From Chryseobacterium nakagawai (GTDB taxonomy: Bacteria > Bacteroidota > Bacteroidia > Flavobacteriales > Weeksellaceae), in assembly GCF_900637665.1 (NCBI RefSeq), contig NZ_LR134386.1, positions 124,001-188,000 of the forward strand: DNA of 64,000 nucleotides, written 5' to 3'. A program made the translations under genes and the position numbers. The notes under the pieces are model-generated. The model was not told the origin of the DNA, did no database searches, and saw only the letters and a list, made by a program, of their open reading frames with translations. Of the stretch, positions 24,911 through 32,858 are shown piece after piece (positions within the stretch are counted from its first letter, which is position 1; each line of letters begins with the position of its first letter).

Positions 24911-26008
24911 TTAAATCAGTCTTTTAAAATCTTTTGAATAAGGAGAATAAGATCCGAAAATGCTGTCAAATTTCATTTCTAGTTTCTCAAATTTAAACTC
25001 CTCGTCAATCTGATCCAGGCAAGTAACCACAAAGTTCTTTTTTGTTGCATTAACATAGGCTCCATCCAATTTTAAAGCATAATTCAACAGGCTATAATCC
25101 AGTTCACCGAACCTCAGCTCTTTCTGATATTCATTAAAGGTACAGGTTTCCTCTTCATTGTTTCTTAGAGCAAGCTCTTTTTCATTGCTCATCCAGCCAT
25201 TTCCATGGCGTGTTGTGTAGCTTCTGGTCACATAATACATTTCAACATCCTCAATATCAAGTTTCTTACAGATCTCATAAGCATTCTTTGAGGTCGTATG
25301 AGCATAGGTTACATTCGGAAAAACACCATGATCCATATCTAATAAAATGCCCTGGCTTCCCTCAAAAATGAGATTTTTAAACATGTTCAGGGAGCTATAA
25401 TCATCTATCTTCCAATCTATTTCCTCTACTGCATCTAAAAAAGGAGTGATCTGTTCATTGATCTGCTCTTCTTCCATAAAACCATAGTAATAAGCAATTC
25501 CTTTCAGCTTTTCTATCAACATTTCTTTTGGAGCAATAAGATCAATAGCAAATAGTTTATAAGGACTTTCATTTCTTTTCATGGTAGCTCCTACTCCTTT
25601 TCCACAGGTTCCATGTTCCAGATTTTTTGAATTGGTCCTGTTTTGCCAGACATCAAAAGGCGTAGTTACCTTGGCCAAAGGATGAATGTGAACCTCTGTA
25701 TTTCCATTTTTTATTTTTAATTCCTCCTTTTCATTAAATAAAAATAAGGGATGAATTGTACAATGTTCGGTAAAATAAGAAGGCAATCCACGAAGCGCTC
25801 CACTTCCAAAACTGGAATGAACATGTTTCCTGTCATCCATCATTACCGTATGAGCAGCCTGCTGTCCTCCTGAGAATCTGATAACCACAGACTCAGGATT
25901 TTGCTGAGCAAGAAAATCTGTAGTAATTCCTTTTCCTTCATCTCCGAAACCTAATCCTATAACGATTTGCGCCTTTTTCATGTCTAGCATTTTTAAAGTG
26001 AGTGCCAT
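24911..26008 (-). CDS. diverged adenylosuccinate-synthetase paralogue (PurA-like)
   Basis: At 365 residues (about 430 in PurA) it keeps the P-loop GFGDEGKG with the catalytic Asp and Lys, the IMP-site His (AAHTV), FEGSQGILLDMDHG and YTTRHGNG. Differences are clear. The Arg-rich L-aspartate loop (GRRRRTGW in PurA) is replaced by YQKELRFGELD, the guanine-binding TKLD is TCLD, and the C-terminal 60 or so residues with the final guanine-contact loop are gone. It probably phosphorylates or ligates a different substrate, perhaps an ADP-ribose- or nucleotide-related one. Met codons at positions 7 and 10 are alternative starts; the last fits PurA best. Confidence 0.85.
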   Translation of the reverse strand: MALTLKMLDMKKAQIVIGLGFGDEGKGITTDFLAQQNPESVVIRFSGGQQAAHTVMMDDRKHVHSSFGSGALRGLPSYFTEHCTIHPLFLFNEKEELKIKNGNTEVHIHPLAKVTTPFDVWQNRTNSKNLEHGTCGKGVGATMKRNESPYKLFAIDLIAPKEMLIEKLKGIAYYYGFMEEEQINEQITPFLDAVEEIDWKIDDYSSLNMFKNLIFEGSQGILLDMDHGVFPNVTYAHTTSKNAYEICKKLDIEDVEMYYVTRSYTTRHGNGWMSNEKELALRNNEEETCTFNEYQKELRFGELDYSLLNYALKLDGAYVNATKKNFVVTCLDQIDEEFKFEKLEMKFDSIFGSYSPYSKDFKRLI

Positions 26009-26025
26009 TCAGGCAAATTTGTGAT

Positions 26026-26880
26026 TTAAAGCATCTGGAAGTTGTCTAATCCTTCTCTGTTTGGTGTTCCAAAGGTTTTGTCTTTAAATGTATTACAGAT
26101 AATCTTTGTGATCACCTGTGGAATGTCTCTATGGTCATGTATTGATATACAGTGTTGTCCTAATAATTCTTTCCAGTCTCTATCTGCTCTTATAGCCTGA
26201 TCAGAATGCAGAACATTGATGTGATATACCTCATATCGTTTTTTAGCTTCTTCCAACAGCTCATAATGAGTGTAGGTTTGTTGTCCTGAGCCCATAATCT
26301 CTCTGATAGCTGATGCCGGAAGTACTTTTAAATAAGGTTCGTCACCTACGGTAAACAAAATCCCTTTCTGGTTTCTTTTTTCAAAAGCATCTGTTCTGGT
26401 ATGGAAAGCGGCAAAATACCACGCTAAAAGATAACTTTCACCTCCATTTCCACCACCACCGGATTCAATATAAGTTCGAGTAAGCCACATATCCAGTTCT
26501 TCATCTCCTGATTCAAACTGACCTACCTGCAATGGATAGCTGTCACATTCATGATCTCCTATTCCCAGGAAAAGCAATGCCGGATCCGGCACTCCACCCT
26601 GGATAATACCACCCATCAGCTTAGGTAAGCCTTCTTTGATGAGTTGATGCGGAATATGTCCCATACTTCCGGTGACATCCAATCCCAGAATGATAGGAAC
26701 TGAATTGGGATGCACTTCAGAATCCCTGGATTCCCTGAAAGAAATTCCCTGTGGAACCATTGAAGGATGCGCCTGTCTTTTGGCATTCTGTGTGAAAATT
26801 TCACCTGCGGATTTTGTTCCGTAACCTGCTTTGCTTGCTCTGTCATAACGAGCGTCTATATCGTATCTTGTACTTCCCAT
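26026..26880 (-). CDS. von Willebrand factor A domain protein
   Basis: The 284-residue cytoplasmic protein has a vWA core with the MIDAS motif DVTGSMG near residue 68 (DxTxS variant), followed by LLFLGIGDHECDSYPLQVGQF, a Gly-rich loop (ESGGGGNGGESYLLAWY) and KGILFTVGDEPY. The first 60 residues are Arg/Gly/Ser-rich and probably flexible. vWA proteins bind partners through a metal ion, often with AAA ATPases or toxins, but no ATPase is present here. It is two bases downstream of the coiled-coil gene and 17 bases upstream of the PurA-like gene, so these three probably work together. Confidence 0.85.
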   Translation of the reverse strand: MGSTRYDIDARYDRASKAGYGTKSAGEIFTQNAKRQAHPSMVPQGISFRESRDSEVHPNSVPIILGLDVTGSMGHIPHQLIKEGLPKLMGGIIQGGVPDPALLFLGIGDHECDSYPLQVGQFESGDEELDMWLTRTYIESGGGGNGGESYLLAWYFAAFHTRTDAFEKRNQKGILFTVGDEPYLKVLPASAIREIMGSGQQTYTHYELLEEAKKRYEVYHINVLHSDQAIRADRDWKELLGQHCISIHDHRDIPQVITKIICNTFKDKTFGTPNREGLDNFQML

Positions 26881-26882
26881 GA

Positions 26883-27227
26883 TTAAAATGTTTTTCCGAA
26901 TAAATATTCAAATCTTTTTTGACTCACTTCTAACTGAATATTCAGATTTCTGATGGTTAATGATAATTCCATGTCTTTCTGAACGAATGCTTCGGGATTA
27001 AAATCCACAAAAGTCAAACTATTTCTATCCAAAGGACTGATATCAATAAGTCCTTCCTGCTCACGCTCGAGTCTTTTTATTTTCAACTCGATGTCTTCTA
27101 CCTTGCGCCTGTAAATCAATTCCGAATCTTCTCCGATCGTTCGCGCGCGGTCTTCTCTGATCTGATCATTATTTCTTTGTAATGACTCGATAAATCTTGG
27201 TTTTAATTCATCTTCCATATTGATCAT
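26883..27227 (-). CDS. small coiled-coil protein, first gene of the vWA/PurA-like operon
   Basis: I do not recognise this 114-residue protein. Residues 1-60 are highly charged and predicted helical (DNDQIREDR-type heptads, then RRKVEDIELKIKRLEREQEGL). After a short break (DISPLDRNSLTFVDF), a second helix follows to the C-terminus. It is likely a dimeric coiled coil. The stop lies two bases before the vWA start, so a physical partnership with the vWA protein is probable. The start at 27227 has a second ATG nine bases in. One copy of the NrtR-type operator lies four bases upstream. Confidence 0.65.
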   Translation of the reverse strand: MINMEDELKPRFIESLQRNNDQIREDRARTIGEDSELIYRRKVEDIELKIKRLEREQEGLIDISPLDRNSLTFVDFNPEAFVQKDMELSLTIRNLNIQLEVSQKRFEYLFGKTF

Positions 27228-27230
27228 TTT

Positions 27231-27253
27231 TTCTGTGTTGTTATTACGCTAAT
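27231..27253 (-). promoter_or_regulatory. Candidate NrtR operator, copy D, before the coiled-coil/vWA/PurA-like operon
   Basis: The plus strand reads TTCTGTGT-TGTTATT-ACGCTAAT. The GTGT-N7-ACGC core has the same spacing as the three copies near NADAR and nrtR. It lies directly before the first start codon, which suits a repressor. Confidence 0.55.
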
Positions 27254-27343
27254 TCAATAGGACATAGTTTTACGCTTCAATTTTTTGCTATTTATCCGGG
27301 ATAATTTTCCATGATACCTATTGTGTGACTGGTTATTGTGTTT

Positions 27344-27886
27344 TTACCCTCTTAATTCGTCTCTTACTTCCATCAAAGCAAATCCTAAAAGGTTTTCTCC
27401 GTTCCATAATAAAGGATTTTCTGCTCTTGAATCTGTTTCCAGCATCCCGATTCCCCAAATAGTATCGTAAGGACTGGCTTCTACCAGGATTTTATCTCCT
27501 GTTGACAAAAGAAAGTCTTTATACTTTTTGTTCTGAGAAAATTTTAAAAGATTTCCCTGTTTTACAATCTCATATTTGTGTTCATCCCAAAGTTTCGAAT
27601 CAAAGTTTTTAACCTTTCTTCCCAGACTTTTAACCTGGTTCGGACTTGCAGCTTTCAATATTTTTTCCAGGGTTTCAGCATCATTAAATAATCTTGCTTT
27701 ACCAGCCATCATATAATGCTCTGCCGTTTTATAACCGATCCCGTCTTCTTCAAAATTTCCTGTAAACCATTGGCTAAAACATGACTTGGTGATCTCATCT
27801 TTAGCGGTATGTCCCCAGAAAAATAAAAACTTTATCTTTTGTTTCTTCTGAAATTTCTCTTTACTATTTTGTAGGGTGTATTTCAT
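27344..27886 (-). CDS. NADAR family (YbiA-like) ADP-ribose-processing enzyme
   Basis: The 180-residue protein shows the NADAR core: FLFFWGHTA, LSQWF-type CFSQWF, YKTAEHYMMAGKARLF, SPNQVKSLGRKV and LVEASPYDTIWGIGM. Family members are N-glycosidases related to the riboflavin-pathway enzyme YbiA, and some reverse ADP-ribosylation of guanine in DNA. Length is normal. The gene has its own promoter: a TACATTTG -7 element overlaps one operator copy, leaving a leader of about 12 bases, and a second operator copy lies 54 bases upstream. It is thus the most strongly marked target of NrtR in the window. Confidence 0.92.
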   Translation of the reverse strand: MKYTLQNSKEKFQKKQKIKFLFFWGHTAKDEITKSCFSQWFTGNFEEDGIGYKTAEHYMMAGKARLFNDAETLEKILKAASPNQVKSLGRKVKNFDSKLWDEHKYEIVKQGNLLKFSQNKKYKDFLLSTGDKILVEASPYDTIWGIGMLETDSRAENPLLWNGENLLGFALMEVRDELRG

Positions 27887-27962
27887 ATTGTGTTATTTAT
27901 ACGCAAATGTAAAACAATATCATTTTATTCACCAAATTTATTTGTGTTTATTTTACGCTAAT
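27886..27962 (-). promoter_or_regulatory. NADAR promoter with two candidate NrtR operators (copies B and C)
   Basis: Copy B (27886-27908) reads TATTGTGT-TATTTAT-ACGCAAAT and copy C (27940-27962) reads ATTTGTGT-TTATTTT-ACGCTAAT. Their centres are 54 bases apart, about five helical turns. On the minus strand the -7 element TACATTTG (27905-27912) overlaps copy B, so bound protein would cover the promoter. Confidence 0.6.
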
Positions 27963-28150
27963 ATATATAAACTACTGATTATCAGGCGGTAAAATTTATC
28001 CAAAATTTTATTACTTTGCAATACCTGACAAAATATAAATACTTTTTGTTCAATAATTTACGATTACCGGAGTTAATAAACTGCCCATAGAAAGAATTCG
28101 CTTATTATGGCATTTCTTATTTCATCTGCGTTCCCCATGAACAATCAAAA

Positions 28151-28175
28151 TGGTCGACTCAATTTGAGCCGACCA
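28151..28175 (-). terminator. Terminator hairpin of nrtR
   Basis: TGGTCG-A-CTCAA pairs with TTGAG-C-CGACCA, with one mismatch. A short T-rich tract follows on the minus strand. It separates nrtR from the NADAR promoter. Confidence 0.6.
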
Positions 28176-28207
28176 CTTAATTTTAAATATAATTTGTAGT
28201 TTTAAAA

Positions 28208-28903
28208 CTATTTGATCTCGAAGTAGAATCCCTGTTCTTCCAGTTCTTTATATTTTTCTTGATTGAAAGTAAAGAGTTTTCCGGGCCTTCCACTTCCTTC
28301 TTTTTTAACGTTGTTGGTTTCATTAAGCAATCCATAGCTCATGATTTTTTTGCGGAAATTTCTTCGGTCTATTTCCTGTCCTACGATGGTTTTATAAAGG
28401 TTTTCAAGGTCTGAAAAAGGGAATTCTTCATTGAGAAGATTAAAGCCGATCGGTTGATATTGAATTTTGATACGAAGCCTTTTTAGAGCAATGTCAATGA
28501 TACTTTTGTGATCAAAAGCAACTAAAGGAAGTTGATTGACACTGAACCACTGTGCATCATCTGCATCAGAATCTGCAAAGAGTTCATGGTAAGATGGGTT
28601 TACAAGCCCAAGATAAGCCACAGAAACAACTCTGTTTCTAGGATCACGGCCTACGTTGCCAAATGTATAAAGCTGCTCTAAAAAATCAGGCTTTATGCCA
28701 GCTTCTTCATGCAATTCTCTTTTTACAGCATCATCCAGGTTTTCATCATCCAGAACAAGCCCTCCCGGAAGTGCCCATCCTCCTTTAAAAGGTTCTATAT
28801 TTCTTTTGATGAGAAGGATCTGAAGATCTTTCTTATCAAAATATCCGAAAATAACTGCATCTACAGCCACTTTGATATCCTGTAATTTTTTTGGAGACTC
28901 CAT
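28208..28903 (-). CDS. nrtR: NrtR-type ADP-ribose-responsive transcriptional regulator (Nudix + winged helix)
   Basis: The N-terminal Nudix domain (about 10-140) has a complete Nudix box (GLVLDDE, then REL-EE-AG), so it may hydrolyse as well as bind ADP-ribose. The C-terminal winged helix (about 150-228) has the NrtR-typical DRRNFRKKIMSYGLL and GRPGKLFTFN. NrtR proteins repress NAD-metabolism genes and leave DNA when they bind ADP-ribose. The start is the ATG at 28903: a TTG nine codons upstream lies inside the operator/promoter. The operator over its own -7 element implies autorepression. The upstream location, at the head of the ADP-ribose cluster, makes it the likely controller. Confidence 0.9.
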   Translation of the reverse strand: MESPKKLQDIKVAVDAVIFGYFDKKDLQILLIKRNIEPFKGGWALPGGLVLDDENLDDAVKRELHEEAGIKPDFLEQLYTFGNVGRDPRNRVVSVAYLGLVNPSYHELFADSDADDAQWFSVNQLPLVAFDHKSIIDIALKRLRIKIQYQPIGFNLLNEEFPFSDLENLYKTIVGQEIDRRNFRKKIMSYGLLNETNNVKKEGSGRPGKLFTFNQEKYKELEEQGFYFEIK

Positions 28904-28909
28904 AAATTT

Positions 28910-28938
28910 ATTTGCGTTATGAATACACAAATATACAG
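28910..28938 (-). promoter_or_regulatory. nrtR promoter overlapping the best candidate NrtR operator (copy A)
   Basis: The plus strand at 28910-28932 reads ATTTGCGT-TATGAAT-ACACAAAT, a palindrome with one mismatched pair per arm. On the minus strand the -7 element TATATTTG occupies 28931-28938, touching the operator, so bound NrtR would cover the transcription start. Confidence 0.65.
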
Positions 28939-29026
28939 TTTATCGTGAGAATAAAAAACAATTCCCTATATAATAAAAGTTCATACCTTTAAGTTATCAT
29001 TATAACCAACTTAAAATTAAACATTT

Positions 29027-29671
29027 ATGAAAAATCTACTAGCAATCATTTCTCTCGCTTTCTTATGTGCAGCCTGTGAAAAAGGGAAAACAACAACCTT
29101 AGACCATTCTGATAAAAAAGATTCTGTAGCCACCACATCTGAATGGAAACCTGTGGATTCAGCAACAGCTACTAAAGCATGGATGGAATTTGCCACCCCT
29201 GGTGATATGCATAAAATGTTAGCCAAATTTGATGGAAACTGGACAGGTGCTACAAGTATGTGGATGGATGACAGTGGAAAAGCAGCCACAAGTACTTCTG
29301 AATGCACTAATAAAATGATCTTTGAAGGCCGATATCAGGTAAGTAATTACAAAGGAAATTTCATGGGAATGCCATTTGAAGGTATGAGCATTATGGGATA
29401 TGATAATGCCAAGAAAAAATTTGTAAGTACGTGGATTGACAATATGGGAACAGGCTTAATGCATGCAGAGGGAGACTGGAATCCTGGTAAAAAATCAATT
29501 GATTTTAAGGGCAAAATGACAGATCCAAGCCGACCTGGAAAAGAATGTGAAGTAAGAGAAGTTTATACCATTACTGACGATAATAATCATACTTTGGAAA
29601 TGTATGGACCTAATCCGAAAACAGGAAAGGAAATGAAAACTATGGAGATAAAATTCACCCGTAAAAAATAA
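29027..29671 (+). CDS. DUF1579 family lipoprotein
   Basis: The 214-residue protein has a lipoprotein signal with lipobox LCAAC (Cys at 17), then a Lys/Thr-rich linker and a DUF1579 domain. Recognisable parts are KMLAKFDGNWTGATSMWM, EGRYQVSNYKGNFMGMPFEGMSIMGYDN and the Lys/Phe-rich strand end MEIKFTRKK. DUF1579 is a lipocalin-like barrel of unknown function, usually periplasmic or outer-membrane in Bacteroidota. A TACCTTTA element about 30 bases upstream may be the -7 box. It is divergent from nrtR and has its own terminator, so I see no reason to join it to the ADP-ribose cluster. Confidence 0.85.
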   Translation: MKNLLAIISLAFLCAACEKGKTTTLDHSDKKDSVATTSEWKPVDSATATKAWMEFATPGDMHKMLAKFDGNWTGATSMWMDDSGKAATSTSECTNKMIFEGRYQVSNYKGNFMGMPFEGMSIMGYDNAKKKFVSTWIDNMGTGLMHAEGDWNPGKKSIDFKGKMTDPSRPGKECEVREVYTITDDNNHTLEMYGPNPKTGKEMKTMEIKFTRKK

Positions 29672-29710
29672 AAAACAACCCCCGTTTCAGCTTGAAACGG
29701 GGATTGTTTT
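29672..29710. terminator. Bidirectional terminator between the DUF1579 and lepA genes
   Basis: A long stem (AACAA-C-CCCCGTTTCA / TGAAACGGGG-A-TTGTT, one mismatch) with a 3-nt loop and A/T flanks serves the convergent pair. Confidence 0.88.
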
Positions 29711-29731
29711 TATAATGATACTGAATAATTA

Positions 29732-31528
29732 TTATTCATTAAGCTTCAATACAGCCATGAATGCAGACTGCGGTACTTCTACCCTTCCGATCTGTTTCAT
29801 TTTCTTCTTACCTTCTTTCTGCTTTTCCAATAGTTTACGTTTTCTGGAAATATCTCCACCGTAACATTTTGCGGTAACGTCCTTTCTTAGAGCTTTAATA
29901 GTTTCTCTGGCAATAACTTTTGCTCCCAAAGCTGCCTGAACAGCAATATCAAACTGTTGTCTCGGGATCAGTTCACGAAGCTTTTCACACATCCTTTTCC
30001 CGATATAGTAAGCATTACTATCGTGGATCAGAGATGAAAGAGCATCTACCATGTCACCATTGATCAGGATATCCATTTTTACAAGCTTGGAAGCTCTGAA
30101 TCCGATTGGGTGGTAATCGAAAGATGCATATCCTTTAGAGATTGATTTTAATCTGTCATAGAAATCGAAAACGACTTCTGCCAAAGGCATGTTGAAGATT
30201 AGTTCTACTCTTTCTGATGTTAAATAACTTTGATTAACGATCTCCCCTCTTTTCTCGATACATAAAGTCATTACTGCTCCAACAAAGTCAGATTTTGTAA
30301 TGATAGATGCTTTAATGAAAGGTTCTTCTACTCTATCCATTGTAGAAGGATCCATCATTTCAGATGGGTTGTTGATCAGGATTGGAACTTCAGGTTCTTT
30401 TTTAGTATACCCGAAGTACGATACGTTAGGAACCGTTGTAATCACGTTCATATTGAACTCTCTATCTAAACGTTCCTGAACAATTTCCATGTGAAGCATT
30501 CCTAAGAATCCGCAACGGAAACCAAAACCAAGAGCAGCAGAACTTTCCGGTTCAAAAACCAAAGAAGCATCATTTAGTCTTAGTTTCTCCAAAGAAAATC
30601 TCAATTCTTCAAAATCCTCAGACTCAATTGGATAAATACCAGCAAATACCATTGGTTTTACTTCCTCAAATCCATCGATAGGGCCATCTGCAGGGTTCTC
30701 AAATGAAGTAATAGTATCTCCTACTTTTACTTCACGGGCATCTTTAATACCAGAAATCAAATAGCCTACATCTCCACACTGAATTGTTTTCTTTGGAACT
30801 TGTTTTAGCTTTAAAGTACCTACCTCATCAGCTCCATATTCTTTTCCTGTAGCAAAGAATTTAATTTTTTCATTTTTAGAAATACTTCCGTTTACCACTT
30901 TAAAGTAAGCTTCAATCCCTCTGAATGGGTTATAGACAGAGTCAAAAACTAATGCCTGAAGTGGTCCATCGGGATTTCCTACCGGTGCAGGAATTCTTTC
31001 AACGATCTGTTCTAATAGATTATGAACTCCCTCACCTGTCTTTCCTGAAACTCTCAATACATCTTCATATTCACATCCGATAAGATTCATGATCTCATCA
31101 GTTACTTCCTCAGGGTTAGCAGACGGAAGGTCAATTTTATTCAAAATTGGAATGATCGTTAAATCATTTTCCAATGCTAAATACAAGTTACTAATGGTTT
31201 GTGCCTGAATACTTTGGGCTGCATCTACAATTAGAAGCGCTCCTTCACAGGCAGCAATAGAACGGGAGACTTCATAAGAGAAGTCAACGTGTCCCGGTGT
31301 ATCAATCAGGTTTAGAATATATTTTTCTCCTTTATATTCATAATCCATTTGGATCGCGTGAGACTTAATCGTAATCCCACGTTCCTTTTCCAAATCCATA
31401 TCATCAAGCGTCTGAGACTGTAATTCTCTTTGAGTAACGGTATTCGTATACTCCAAAAGACGGTCTGCCAGGGTACTTTTACCGTGGTCGATATGAGCGA
31501 TTATGCAAAAATTTCGTATGTTTTTCAT
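29732..31528 (-). CDS. lepA: elongation factor 4 (LepA)
   Basis: A ribosome-bound GTPase that aids translation and initiation/30S assembly under stress. The 598-residue protein has the EF-G-like G domain (AHIDHGKST at about 10, [16 protein letters not shown] and NKID), beta-barrel and EF-G domain III/V regions, and the LepA-specific C-terminal domain with [21 protein letters not shown] near the end. It is full length and starts with the standard [18 protein letters not shown]. It is a single-gene unit between two terminators, apart from a 239-base AT-rich gap upstream that holds no ORF of note. Confidence 0.97.
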   Translation of the reverse strand: MKNIRNFCIIAHIDHGKSTLADRLLEYTNTVTQRELQSQTLDDMDLEKERGITIKSHAIQMDYEYKGEKYILNLIDTPGHVDFSYEVSRSIAACEGALLIVDAAQSIQAQTISNLYLALENDLTIIPILNKIDLPSANPEEVTDEIMNLIGCEYEDVLRVSGKTGEGVHNLLEQIVERIPAPVGNPDGPLQALVFDSVYNPFRGIEAYFKVVNGSISKNEKIKFFATGKEYGADEVGTLKLKQVPKKTIQCGDVGYLISGIKDAREVKVGDTITSFENPADGPIDGFEEVKPMVFAGIYPIESEDFEELRFSLEKLRLNDASLVFEPESSAALGFGFRCGFLGMLHMEIVQERLDREFNMNVITTVPNVSYFGYTKKEPEVPILINNPSEMMDPSTMDRVEEPFIKASIITKSDFVGAVMTLCIEKRGEIVNQSYLTSERVELIFNMPLAEVVFDFYDRLKSISKGYASFDYHPIGFRASKLVKMDILINGDMVDALSSLIHDSNAYYIGKRMCEKLRELIPRQQFDIAVQAALGAKVIARETIKALRKDVTAKCYGGDISRKRKLLEKQKEGKKKMKQIGRVEVPQSAFMAVLKLNE

Positions 31529-31712
31529 TTAAGAATCTTGTAATTTGCAAAGATAAAAAAAAGCGAGAGATTATTGTCTTTCATGATCTTATTGTATCAA
31601 TTTATTTAAATTTTCATCAGAATTATCATACTCTCTCTTGTCCGGAATATTTCTCTTCAACATAATAATCTCTTTATTCTTCGATAAAATATAGATTTAA
31701 AGAGATAATTAA

Positions 31713-31745
31713 ACGGCTCTCACAAAAAAGATTTGTAAGAGCCGT
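31713..31745 (-). terminator. Terminator of the sigma-factor operon
   Basis: ACGGCTCT-C-ACAAA pairs with TTTGT-A-AGAGCCGT, with one mismatch; the T-tract is modest. It lies 23 bases beyond the last gene of the operon. Confidence 0.65.
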
Positions 31746-31767
31746 CCAACATTAAAAAAATAAACTA

Positions 31768-32283
31768 TTATGGGGTTTGTTTAGTCCCCGAAGCATTATT
31801 GTGTACATGAGGTTTTCTTTCGTTCATTTTATCTCTCATCATACCCTCAGACTGAAACAGCTTCAGAACTTTCTGGCAAGGAATCACTTCCTGCATTTTC
31901 TCTGCATATTTTTTTCTGTTATCCAAAAGCTTCTGCCCTATTTCAAAGCTTTGCTGTAATTTAGCTTTAGCTTCATCATCTGATAAAGTTTCAGGATTAA
32001 AGCCTGGATCAAATTGACTTTTTATCTGTTTCTGACTGTCAAGATACTCGTTATAAAGCTGTGTAAATTCTGCCTTATCTCCTGGATCTACATTCAGATT
32101 ATCCATGATCATATTATTCCTGAATTTTTTAAGGAGTTCCTTTCTTTCTTCAGAAGAAAGATTATTGATGACTTCCTTCCTTTGTTTAGGATCCATCTTT
32201 TTCCAGTCGTAATCCGTTCTTTGAGCATTTAAGCCAAAGCTAAAACCATAAATAATTAAAAACGTCAATAGTATCTTTTTCAT
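31768..32283 (-). CDS. periplasmic LTxxQ/CpxP-like protein, third gene of an ECF sigma operon
   Basis: A signal peptide (about 1-20, ending LNAQ) precedes a highly charged all-helical domain of about 120 residues (SSEERKELLKKFRNNMIMDNL, FTQLYNEYLDSQKQIKSQF, DEAKAKLQQSFEIGQKLLDNRKKY). The C-terminus is a His/Asn/Thr-rich tail. This layout is like Spy/CpxP periplasmic chaperone-sensors, and flavobacterial relatives are called sensors of ECF-type sigma factors. It lies 9 bases after the anti-sigma-like gene, so it probably tunes the sigma/anti-sigma pair in response to envelope stress; that is inference from family and position. Confidence 0.75.
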   Translation of the reverse strand: MKKILLTFLIIYGFSFGLNAQRTDYDWKKMDPKQRKEVINNLSSEERKELLKKFRNNMIMDNLNVDPGDKAEFTQLYNEYLDSQKQIKSQFDPGFNPETLSDDEAKAKLQQSFEIGQKLLDNRKKYAEKMQEVIPCQKVLKLFQSEGMMRDKMNERKPHVHNNASGTKQTP

Positions 32284-32292
32284 CTTCCTTTA

Positions 32293-32841
32293 TTAATTAT
32301 ATAAATCCAAATAAACATCCTGAGTCGAATTACTTGCCAGTTCTGCAATTTCAGAATTGGAGAACGAGTCCAGATATTCATTCATTCGTGTTTCTTCTTT
32401 TTTAGTTACAGGTTTCACTATTTTTTGTGAAACAGTTTCTTTTTCGTTTCCTTCTTCACTTTTTATAGCTAAAGAAGTATTACTTTCCTGATTTACAATT
32501 GTTTGATTATTATTTTCAACAGAGGTTAAATCTCCTTTTAATGTTTCATATGCCAGCTCAGCTTCCGTTTGAGGTTCTCCTTTATGCATAGTATACGCCT
32601 CTTTTGAATTCAGTCCTTTATCTGCAGAGTCATTATTTGAATTATAGATAAAAGTTACTCCAAAGATTAAAGCCAGTGACGCTGCTGCTGCATACATCCA
32701 ATTTAATTTAAAGACCGGTGCTGGTGCTTTTTGCTCCGGCTTAATATCATTCATAACCCTCTCCTGAATATTTTCAAACAAATTATCAGGGACTGTGTAA
32801 ATGTTTTTACGTTCTAATTTTTCTATGTCGAACTCTTTCAT
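32293..32841 (-). CDS. single-pass membrane anti-sigma-factor-like protein
   Basis: The 182-residue protein has a cytoplasmic N-terminus of about 45 residues (KLERKNIYTVPDNLFENIQERVMNDI, the form seen in Bacteroidota anti-sigma regulators), one membrane helix (WMYAAAASLALIFGVTFIY, about 48-66) and a disordered periplasmic part rich in Glu, Ser and Asn. It lacks the zinc HxxxCxxC motif of classic anti-sigma factors. It lies 17 bases after the sigma-factor stop and 9 bases before the periplasmic sensor gene, so it most likely holds the sigma factor at the membrane. Confidence 0.75.
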   Translation of the reverse strand: MKEFDIEKLERKNIYTVPDNLFENIQERVMNDIKPEQKAPAPVFKLNWMYAAAASLALIFGVTFIYNSNNDSADKGLNSKEAYTMHKGEPQTEAELAYETLKGDLTSVENNNQTIVNQESNTSLAIKSEEGNEKETVSQKIVKPVTKKEETRMNEYLDSFSNSEIAELASNSTQDVYLDLYN

Positions 32842-32858
32842 CTTTGTTTTGTCAAAAA

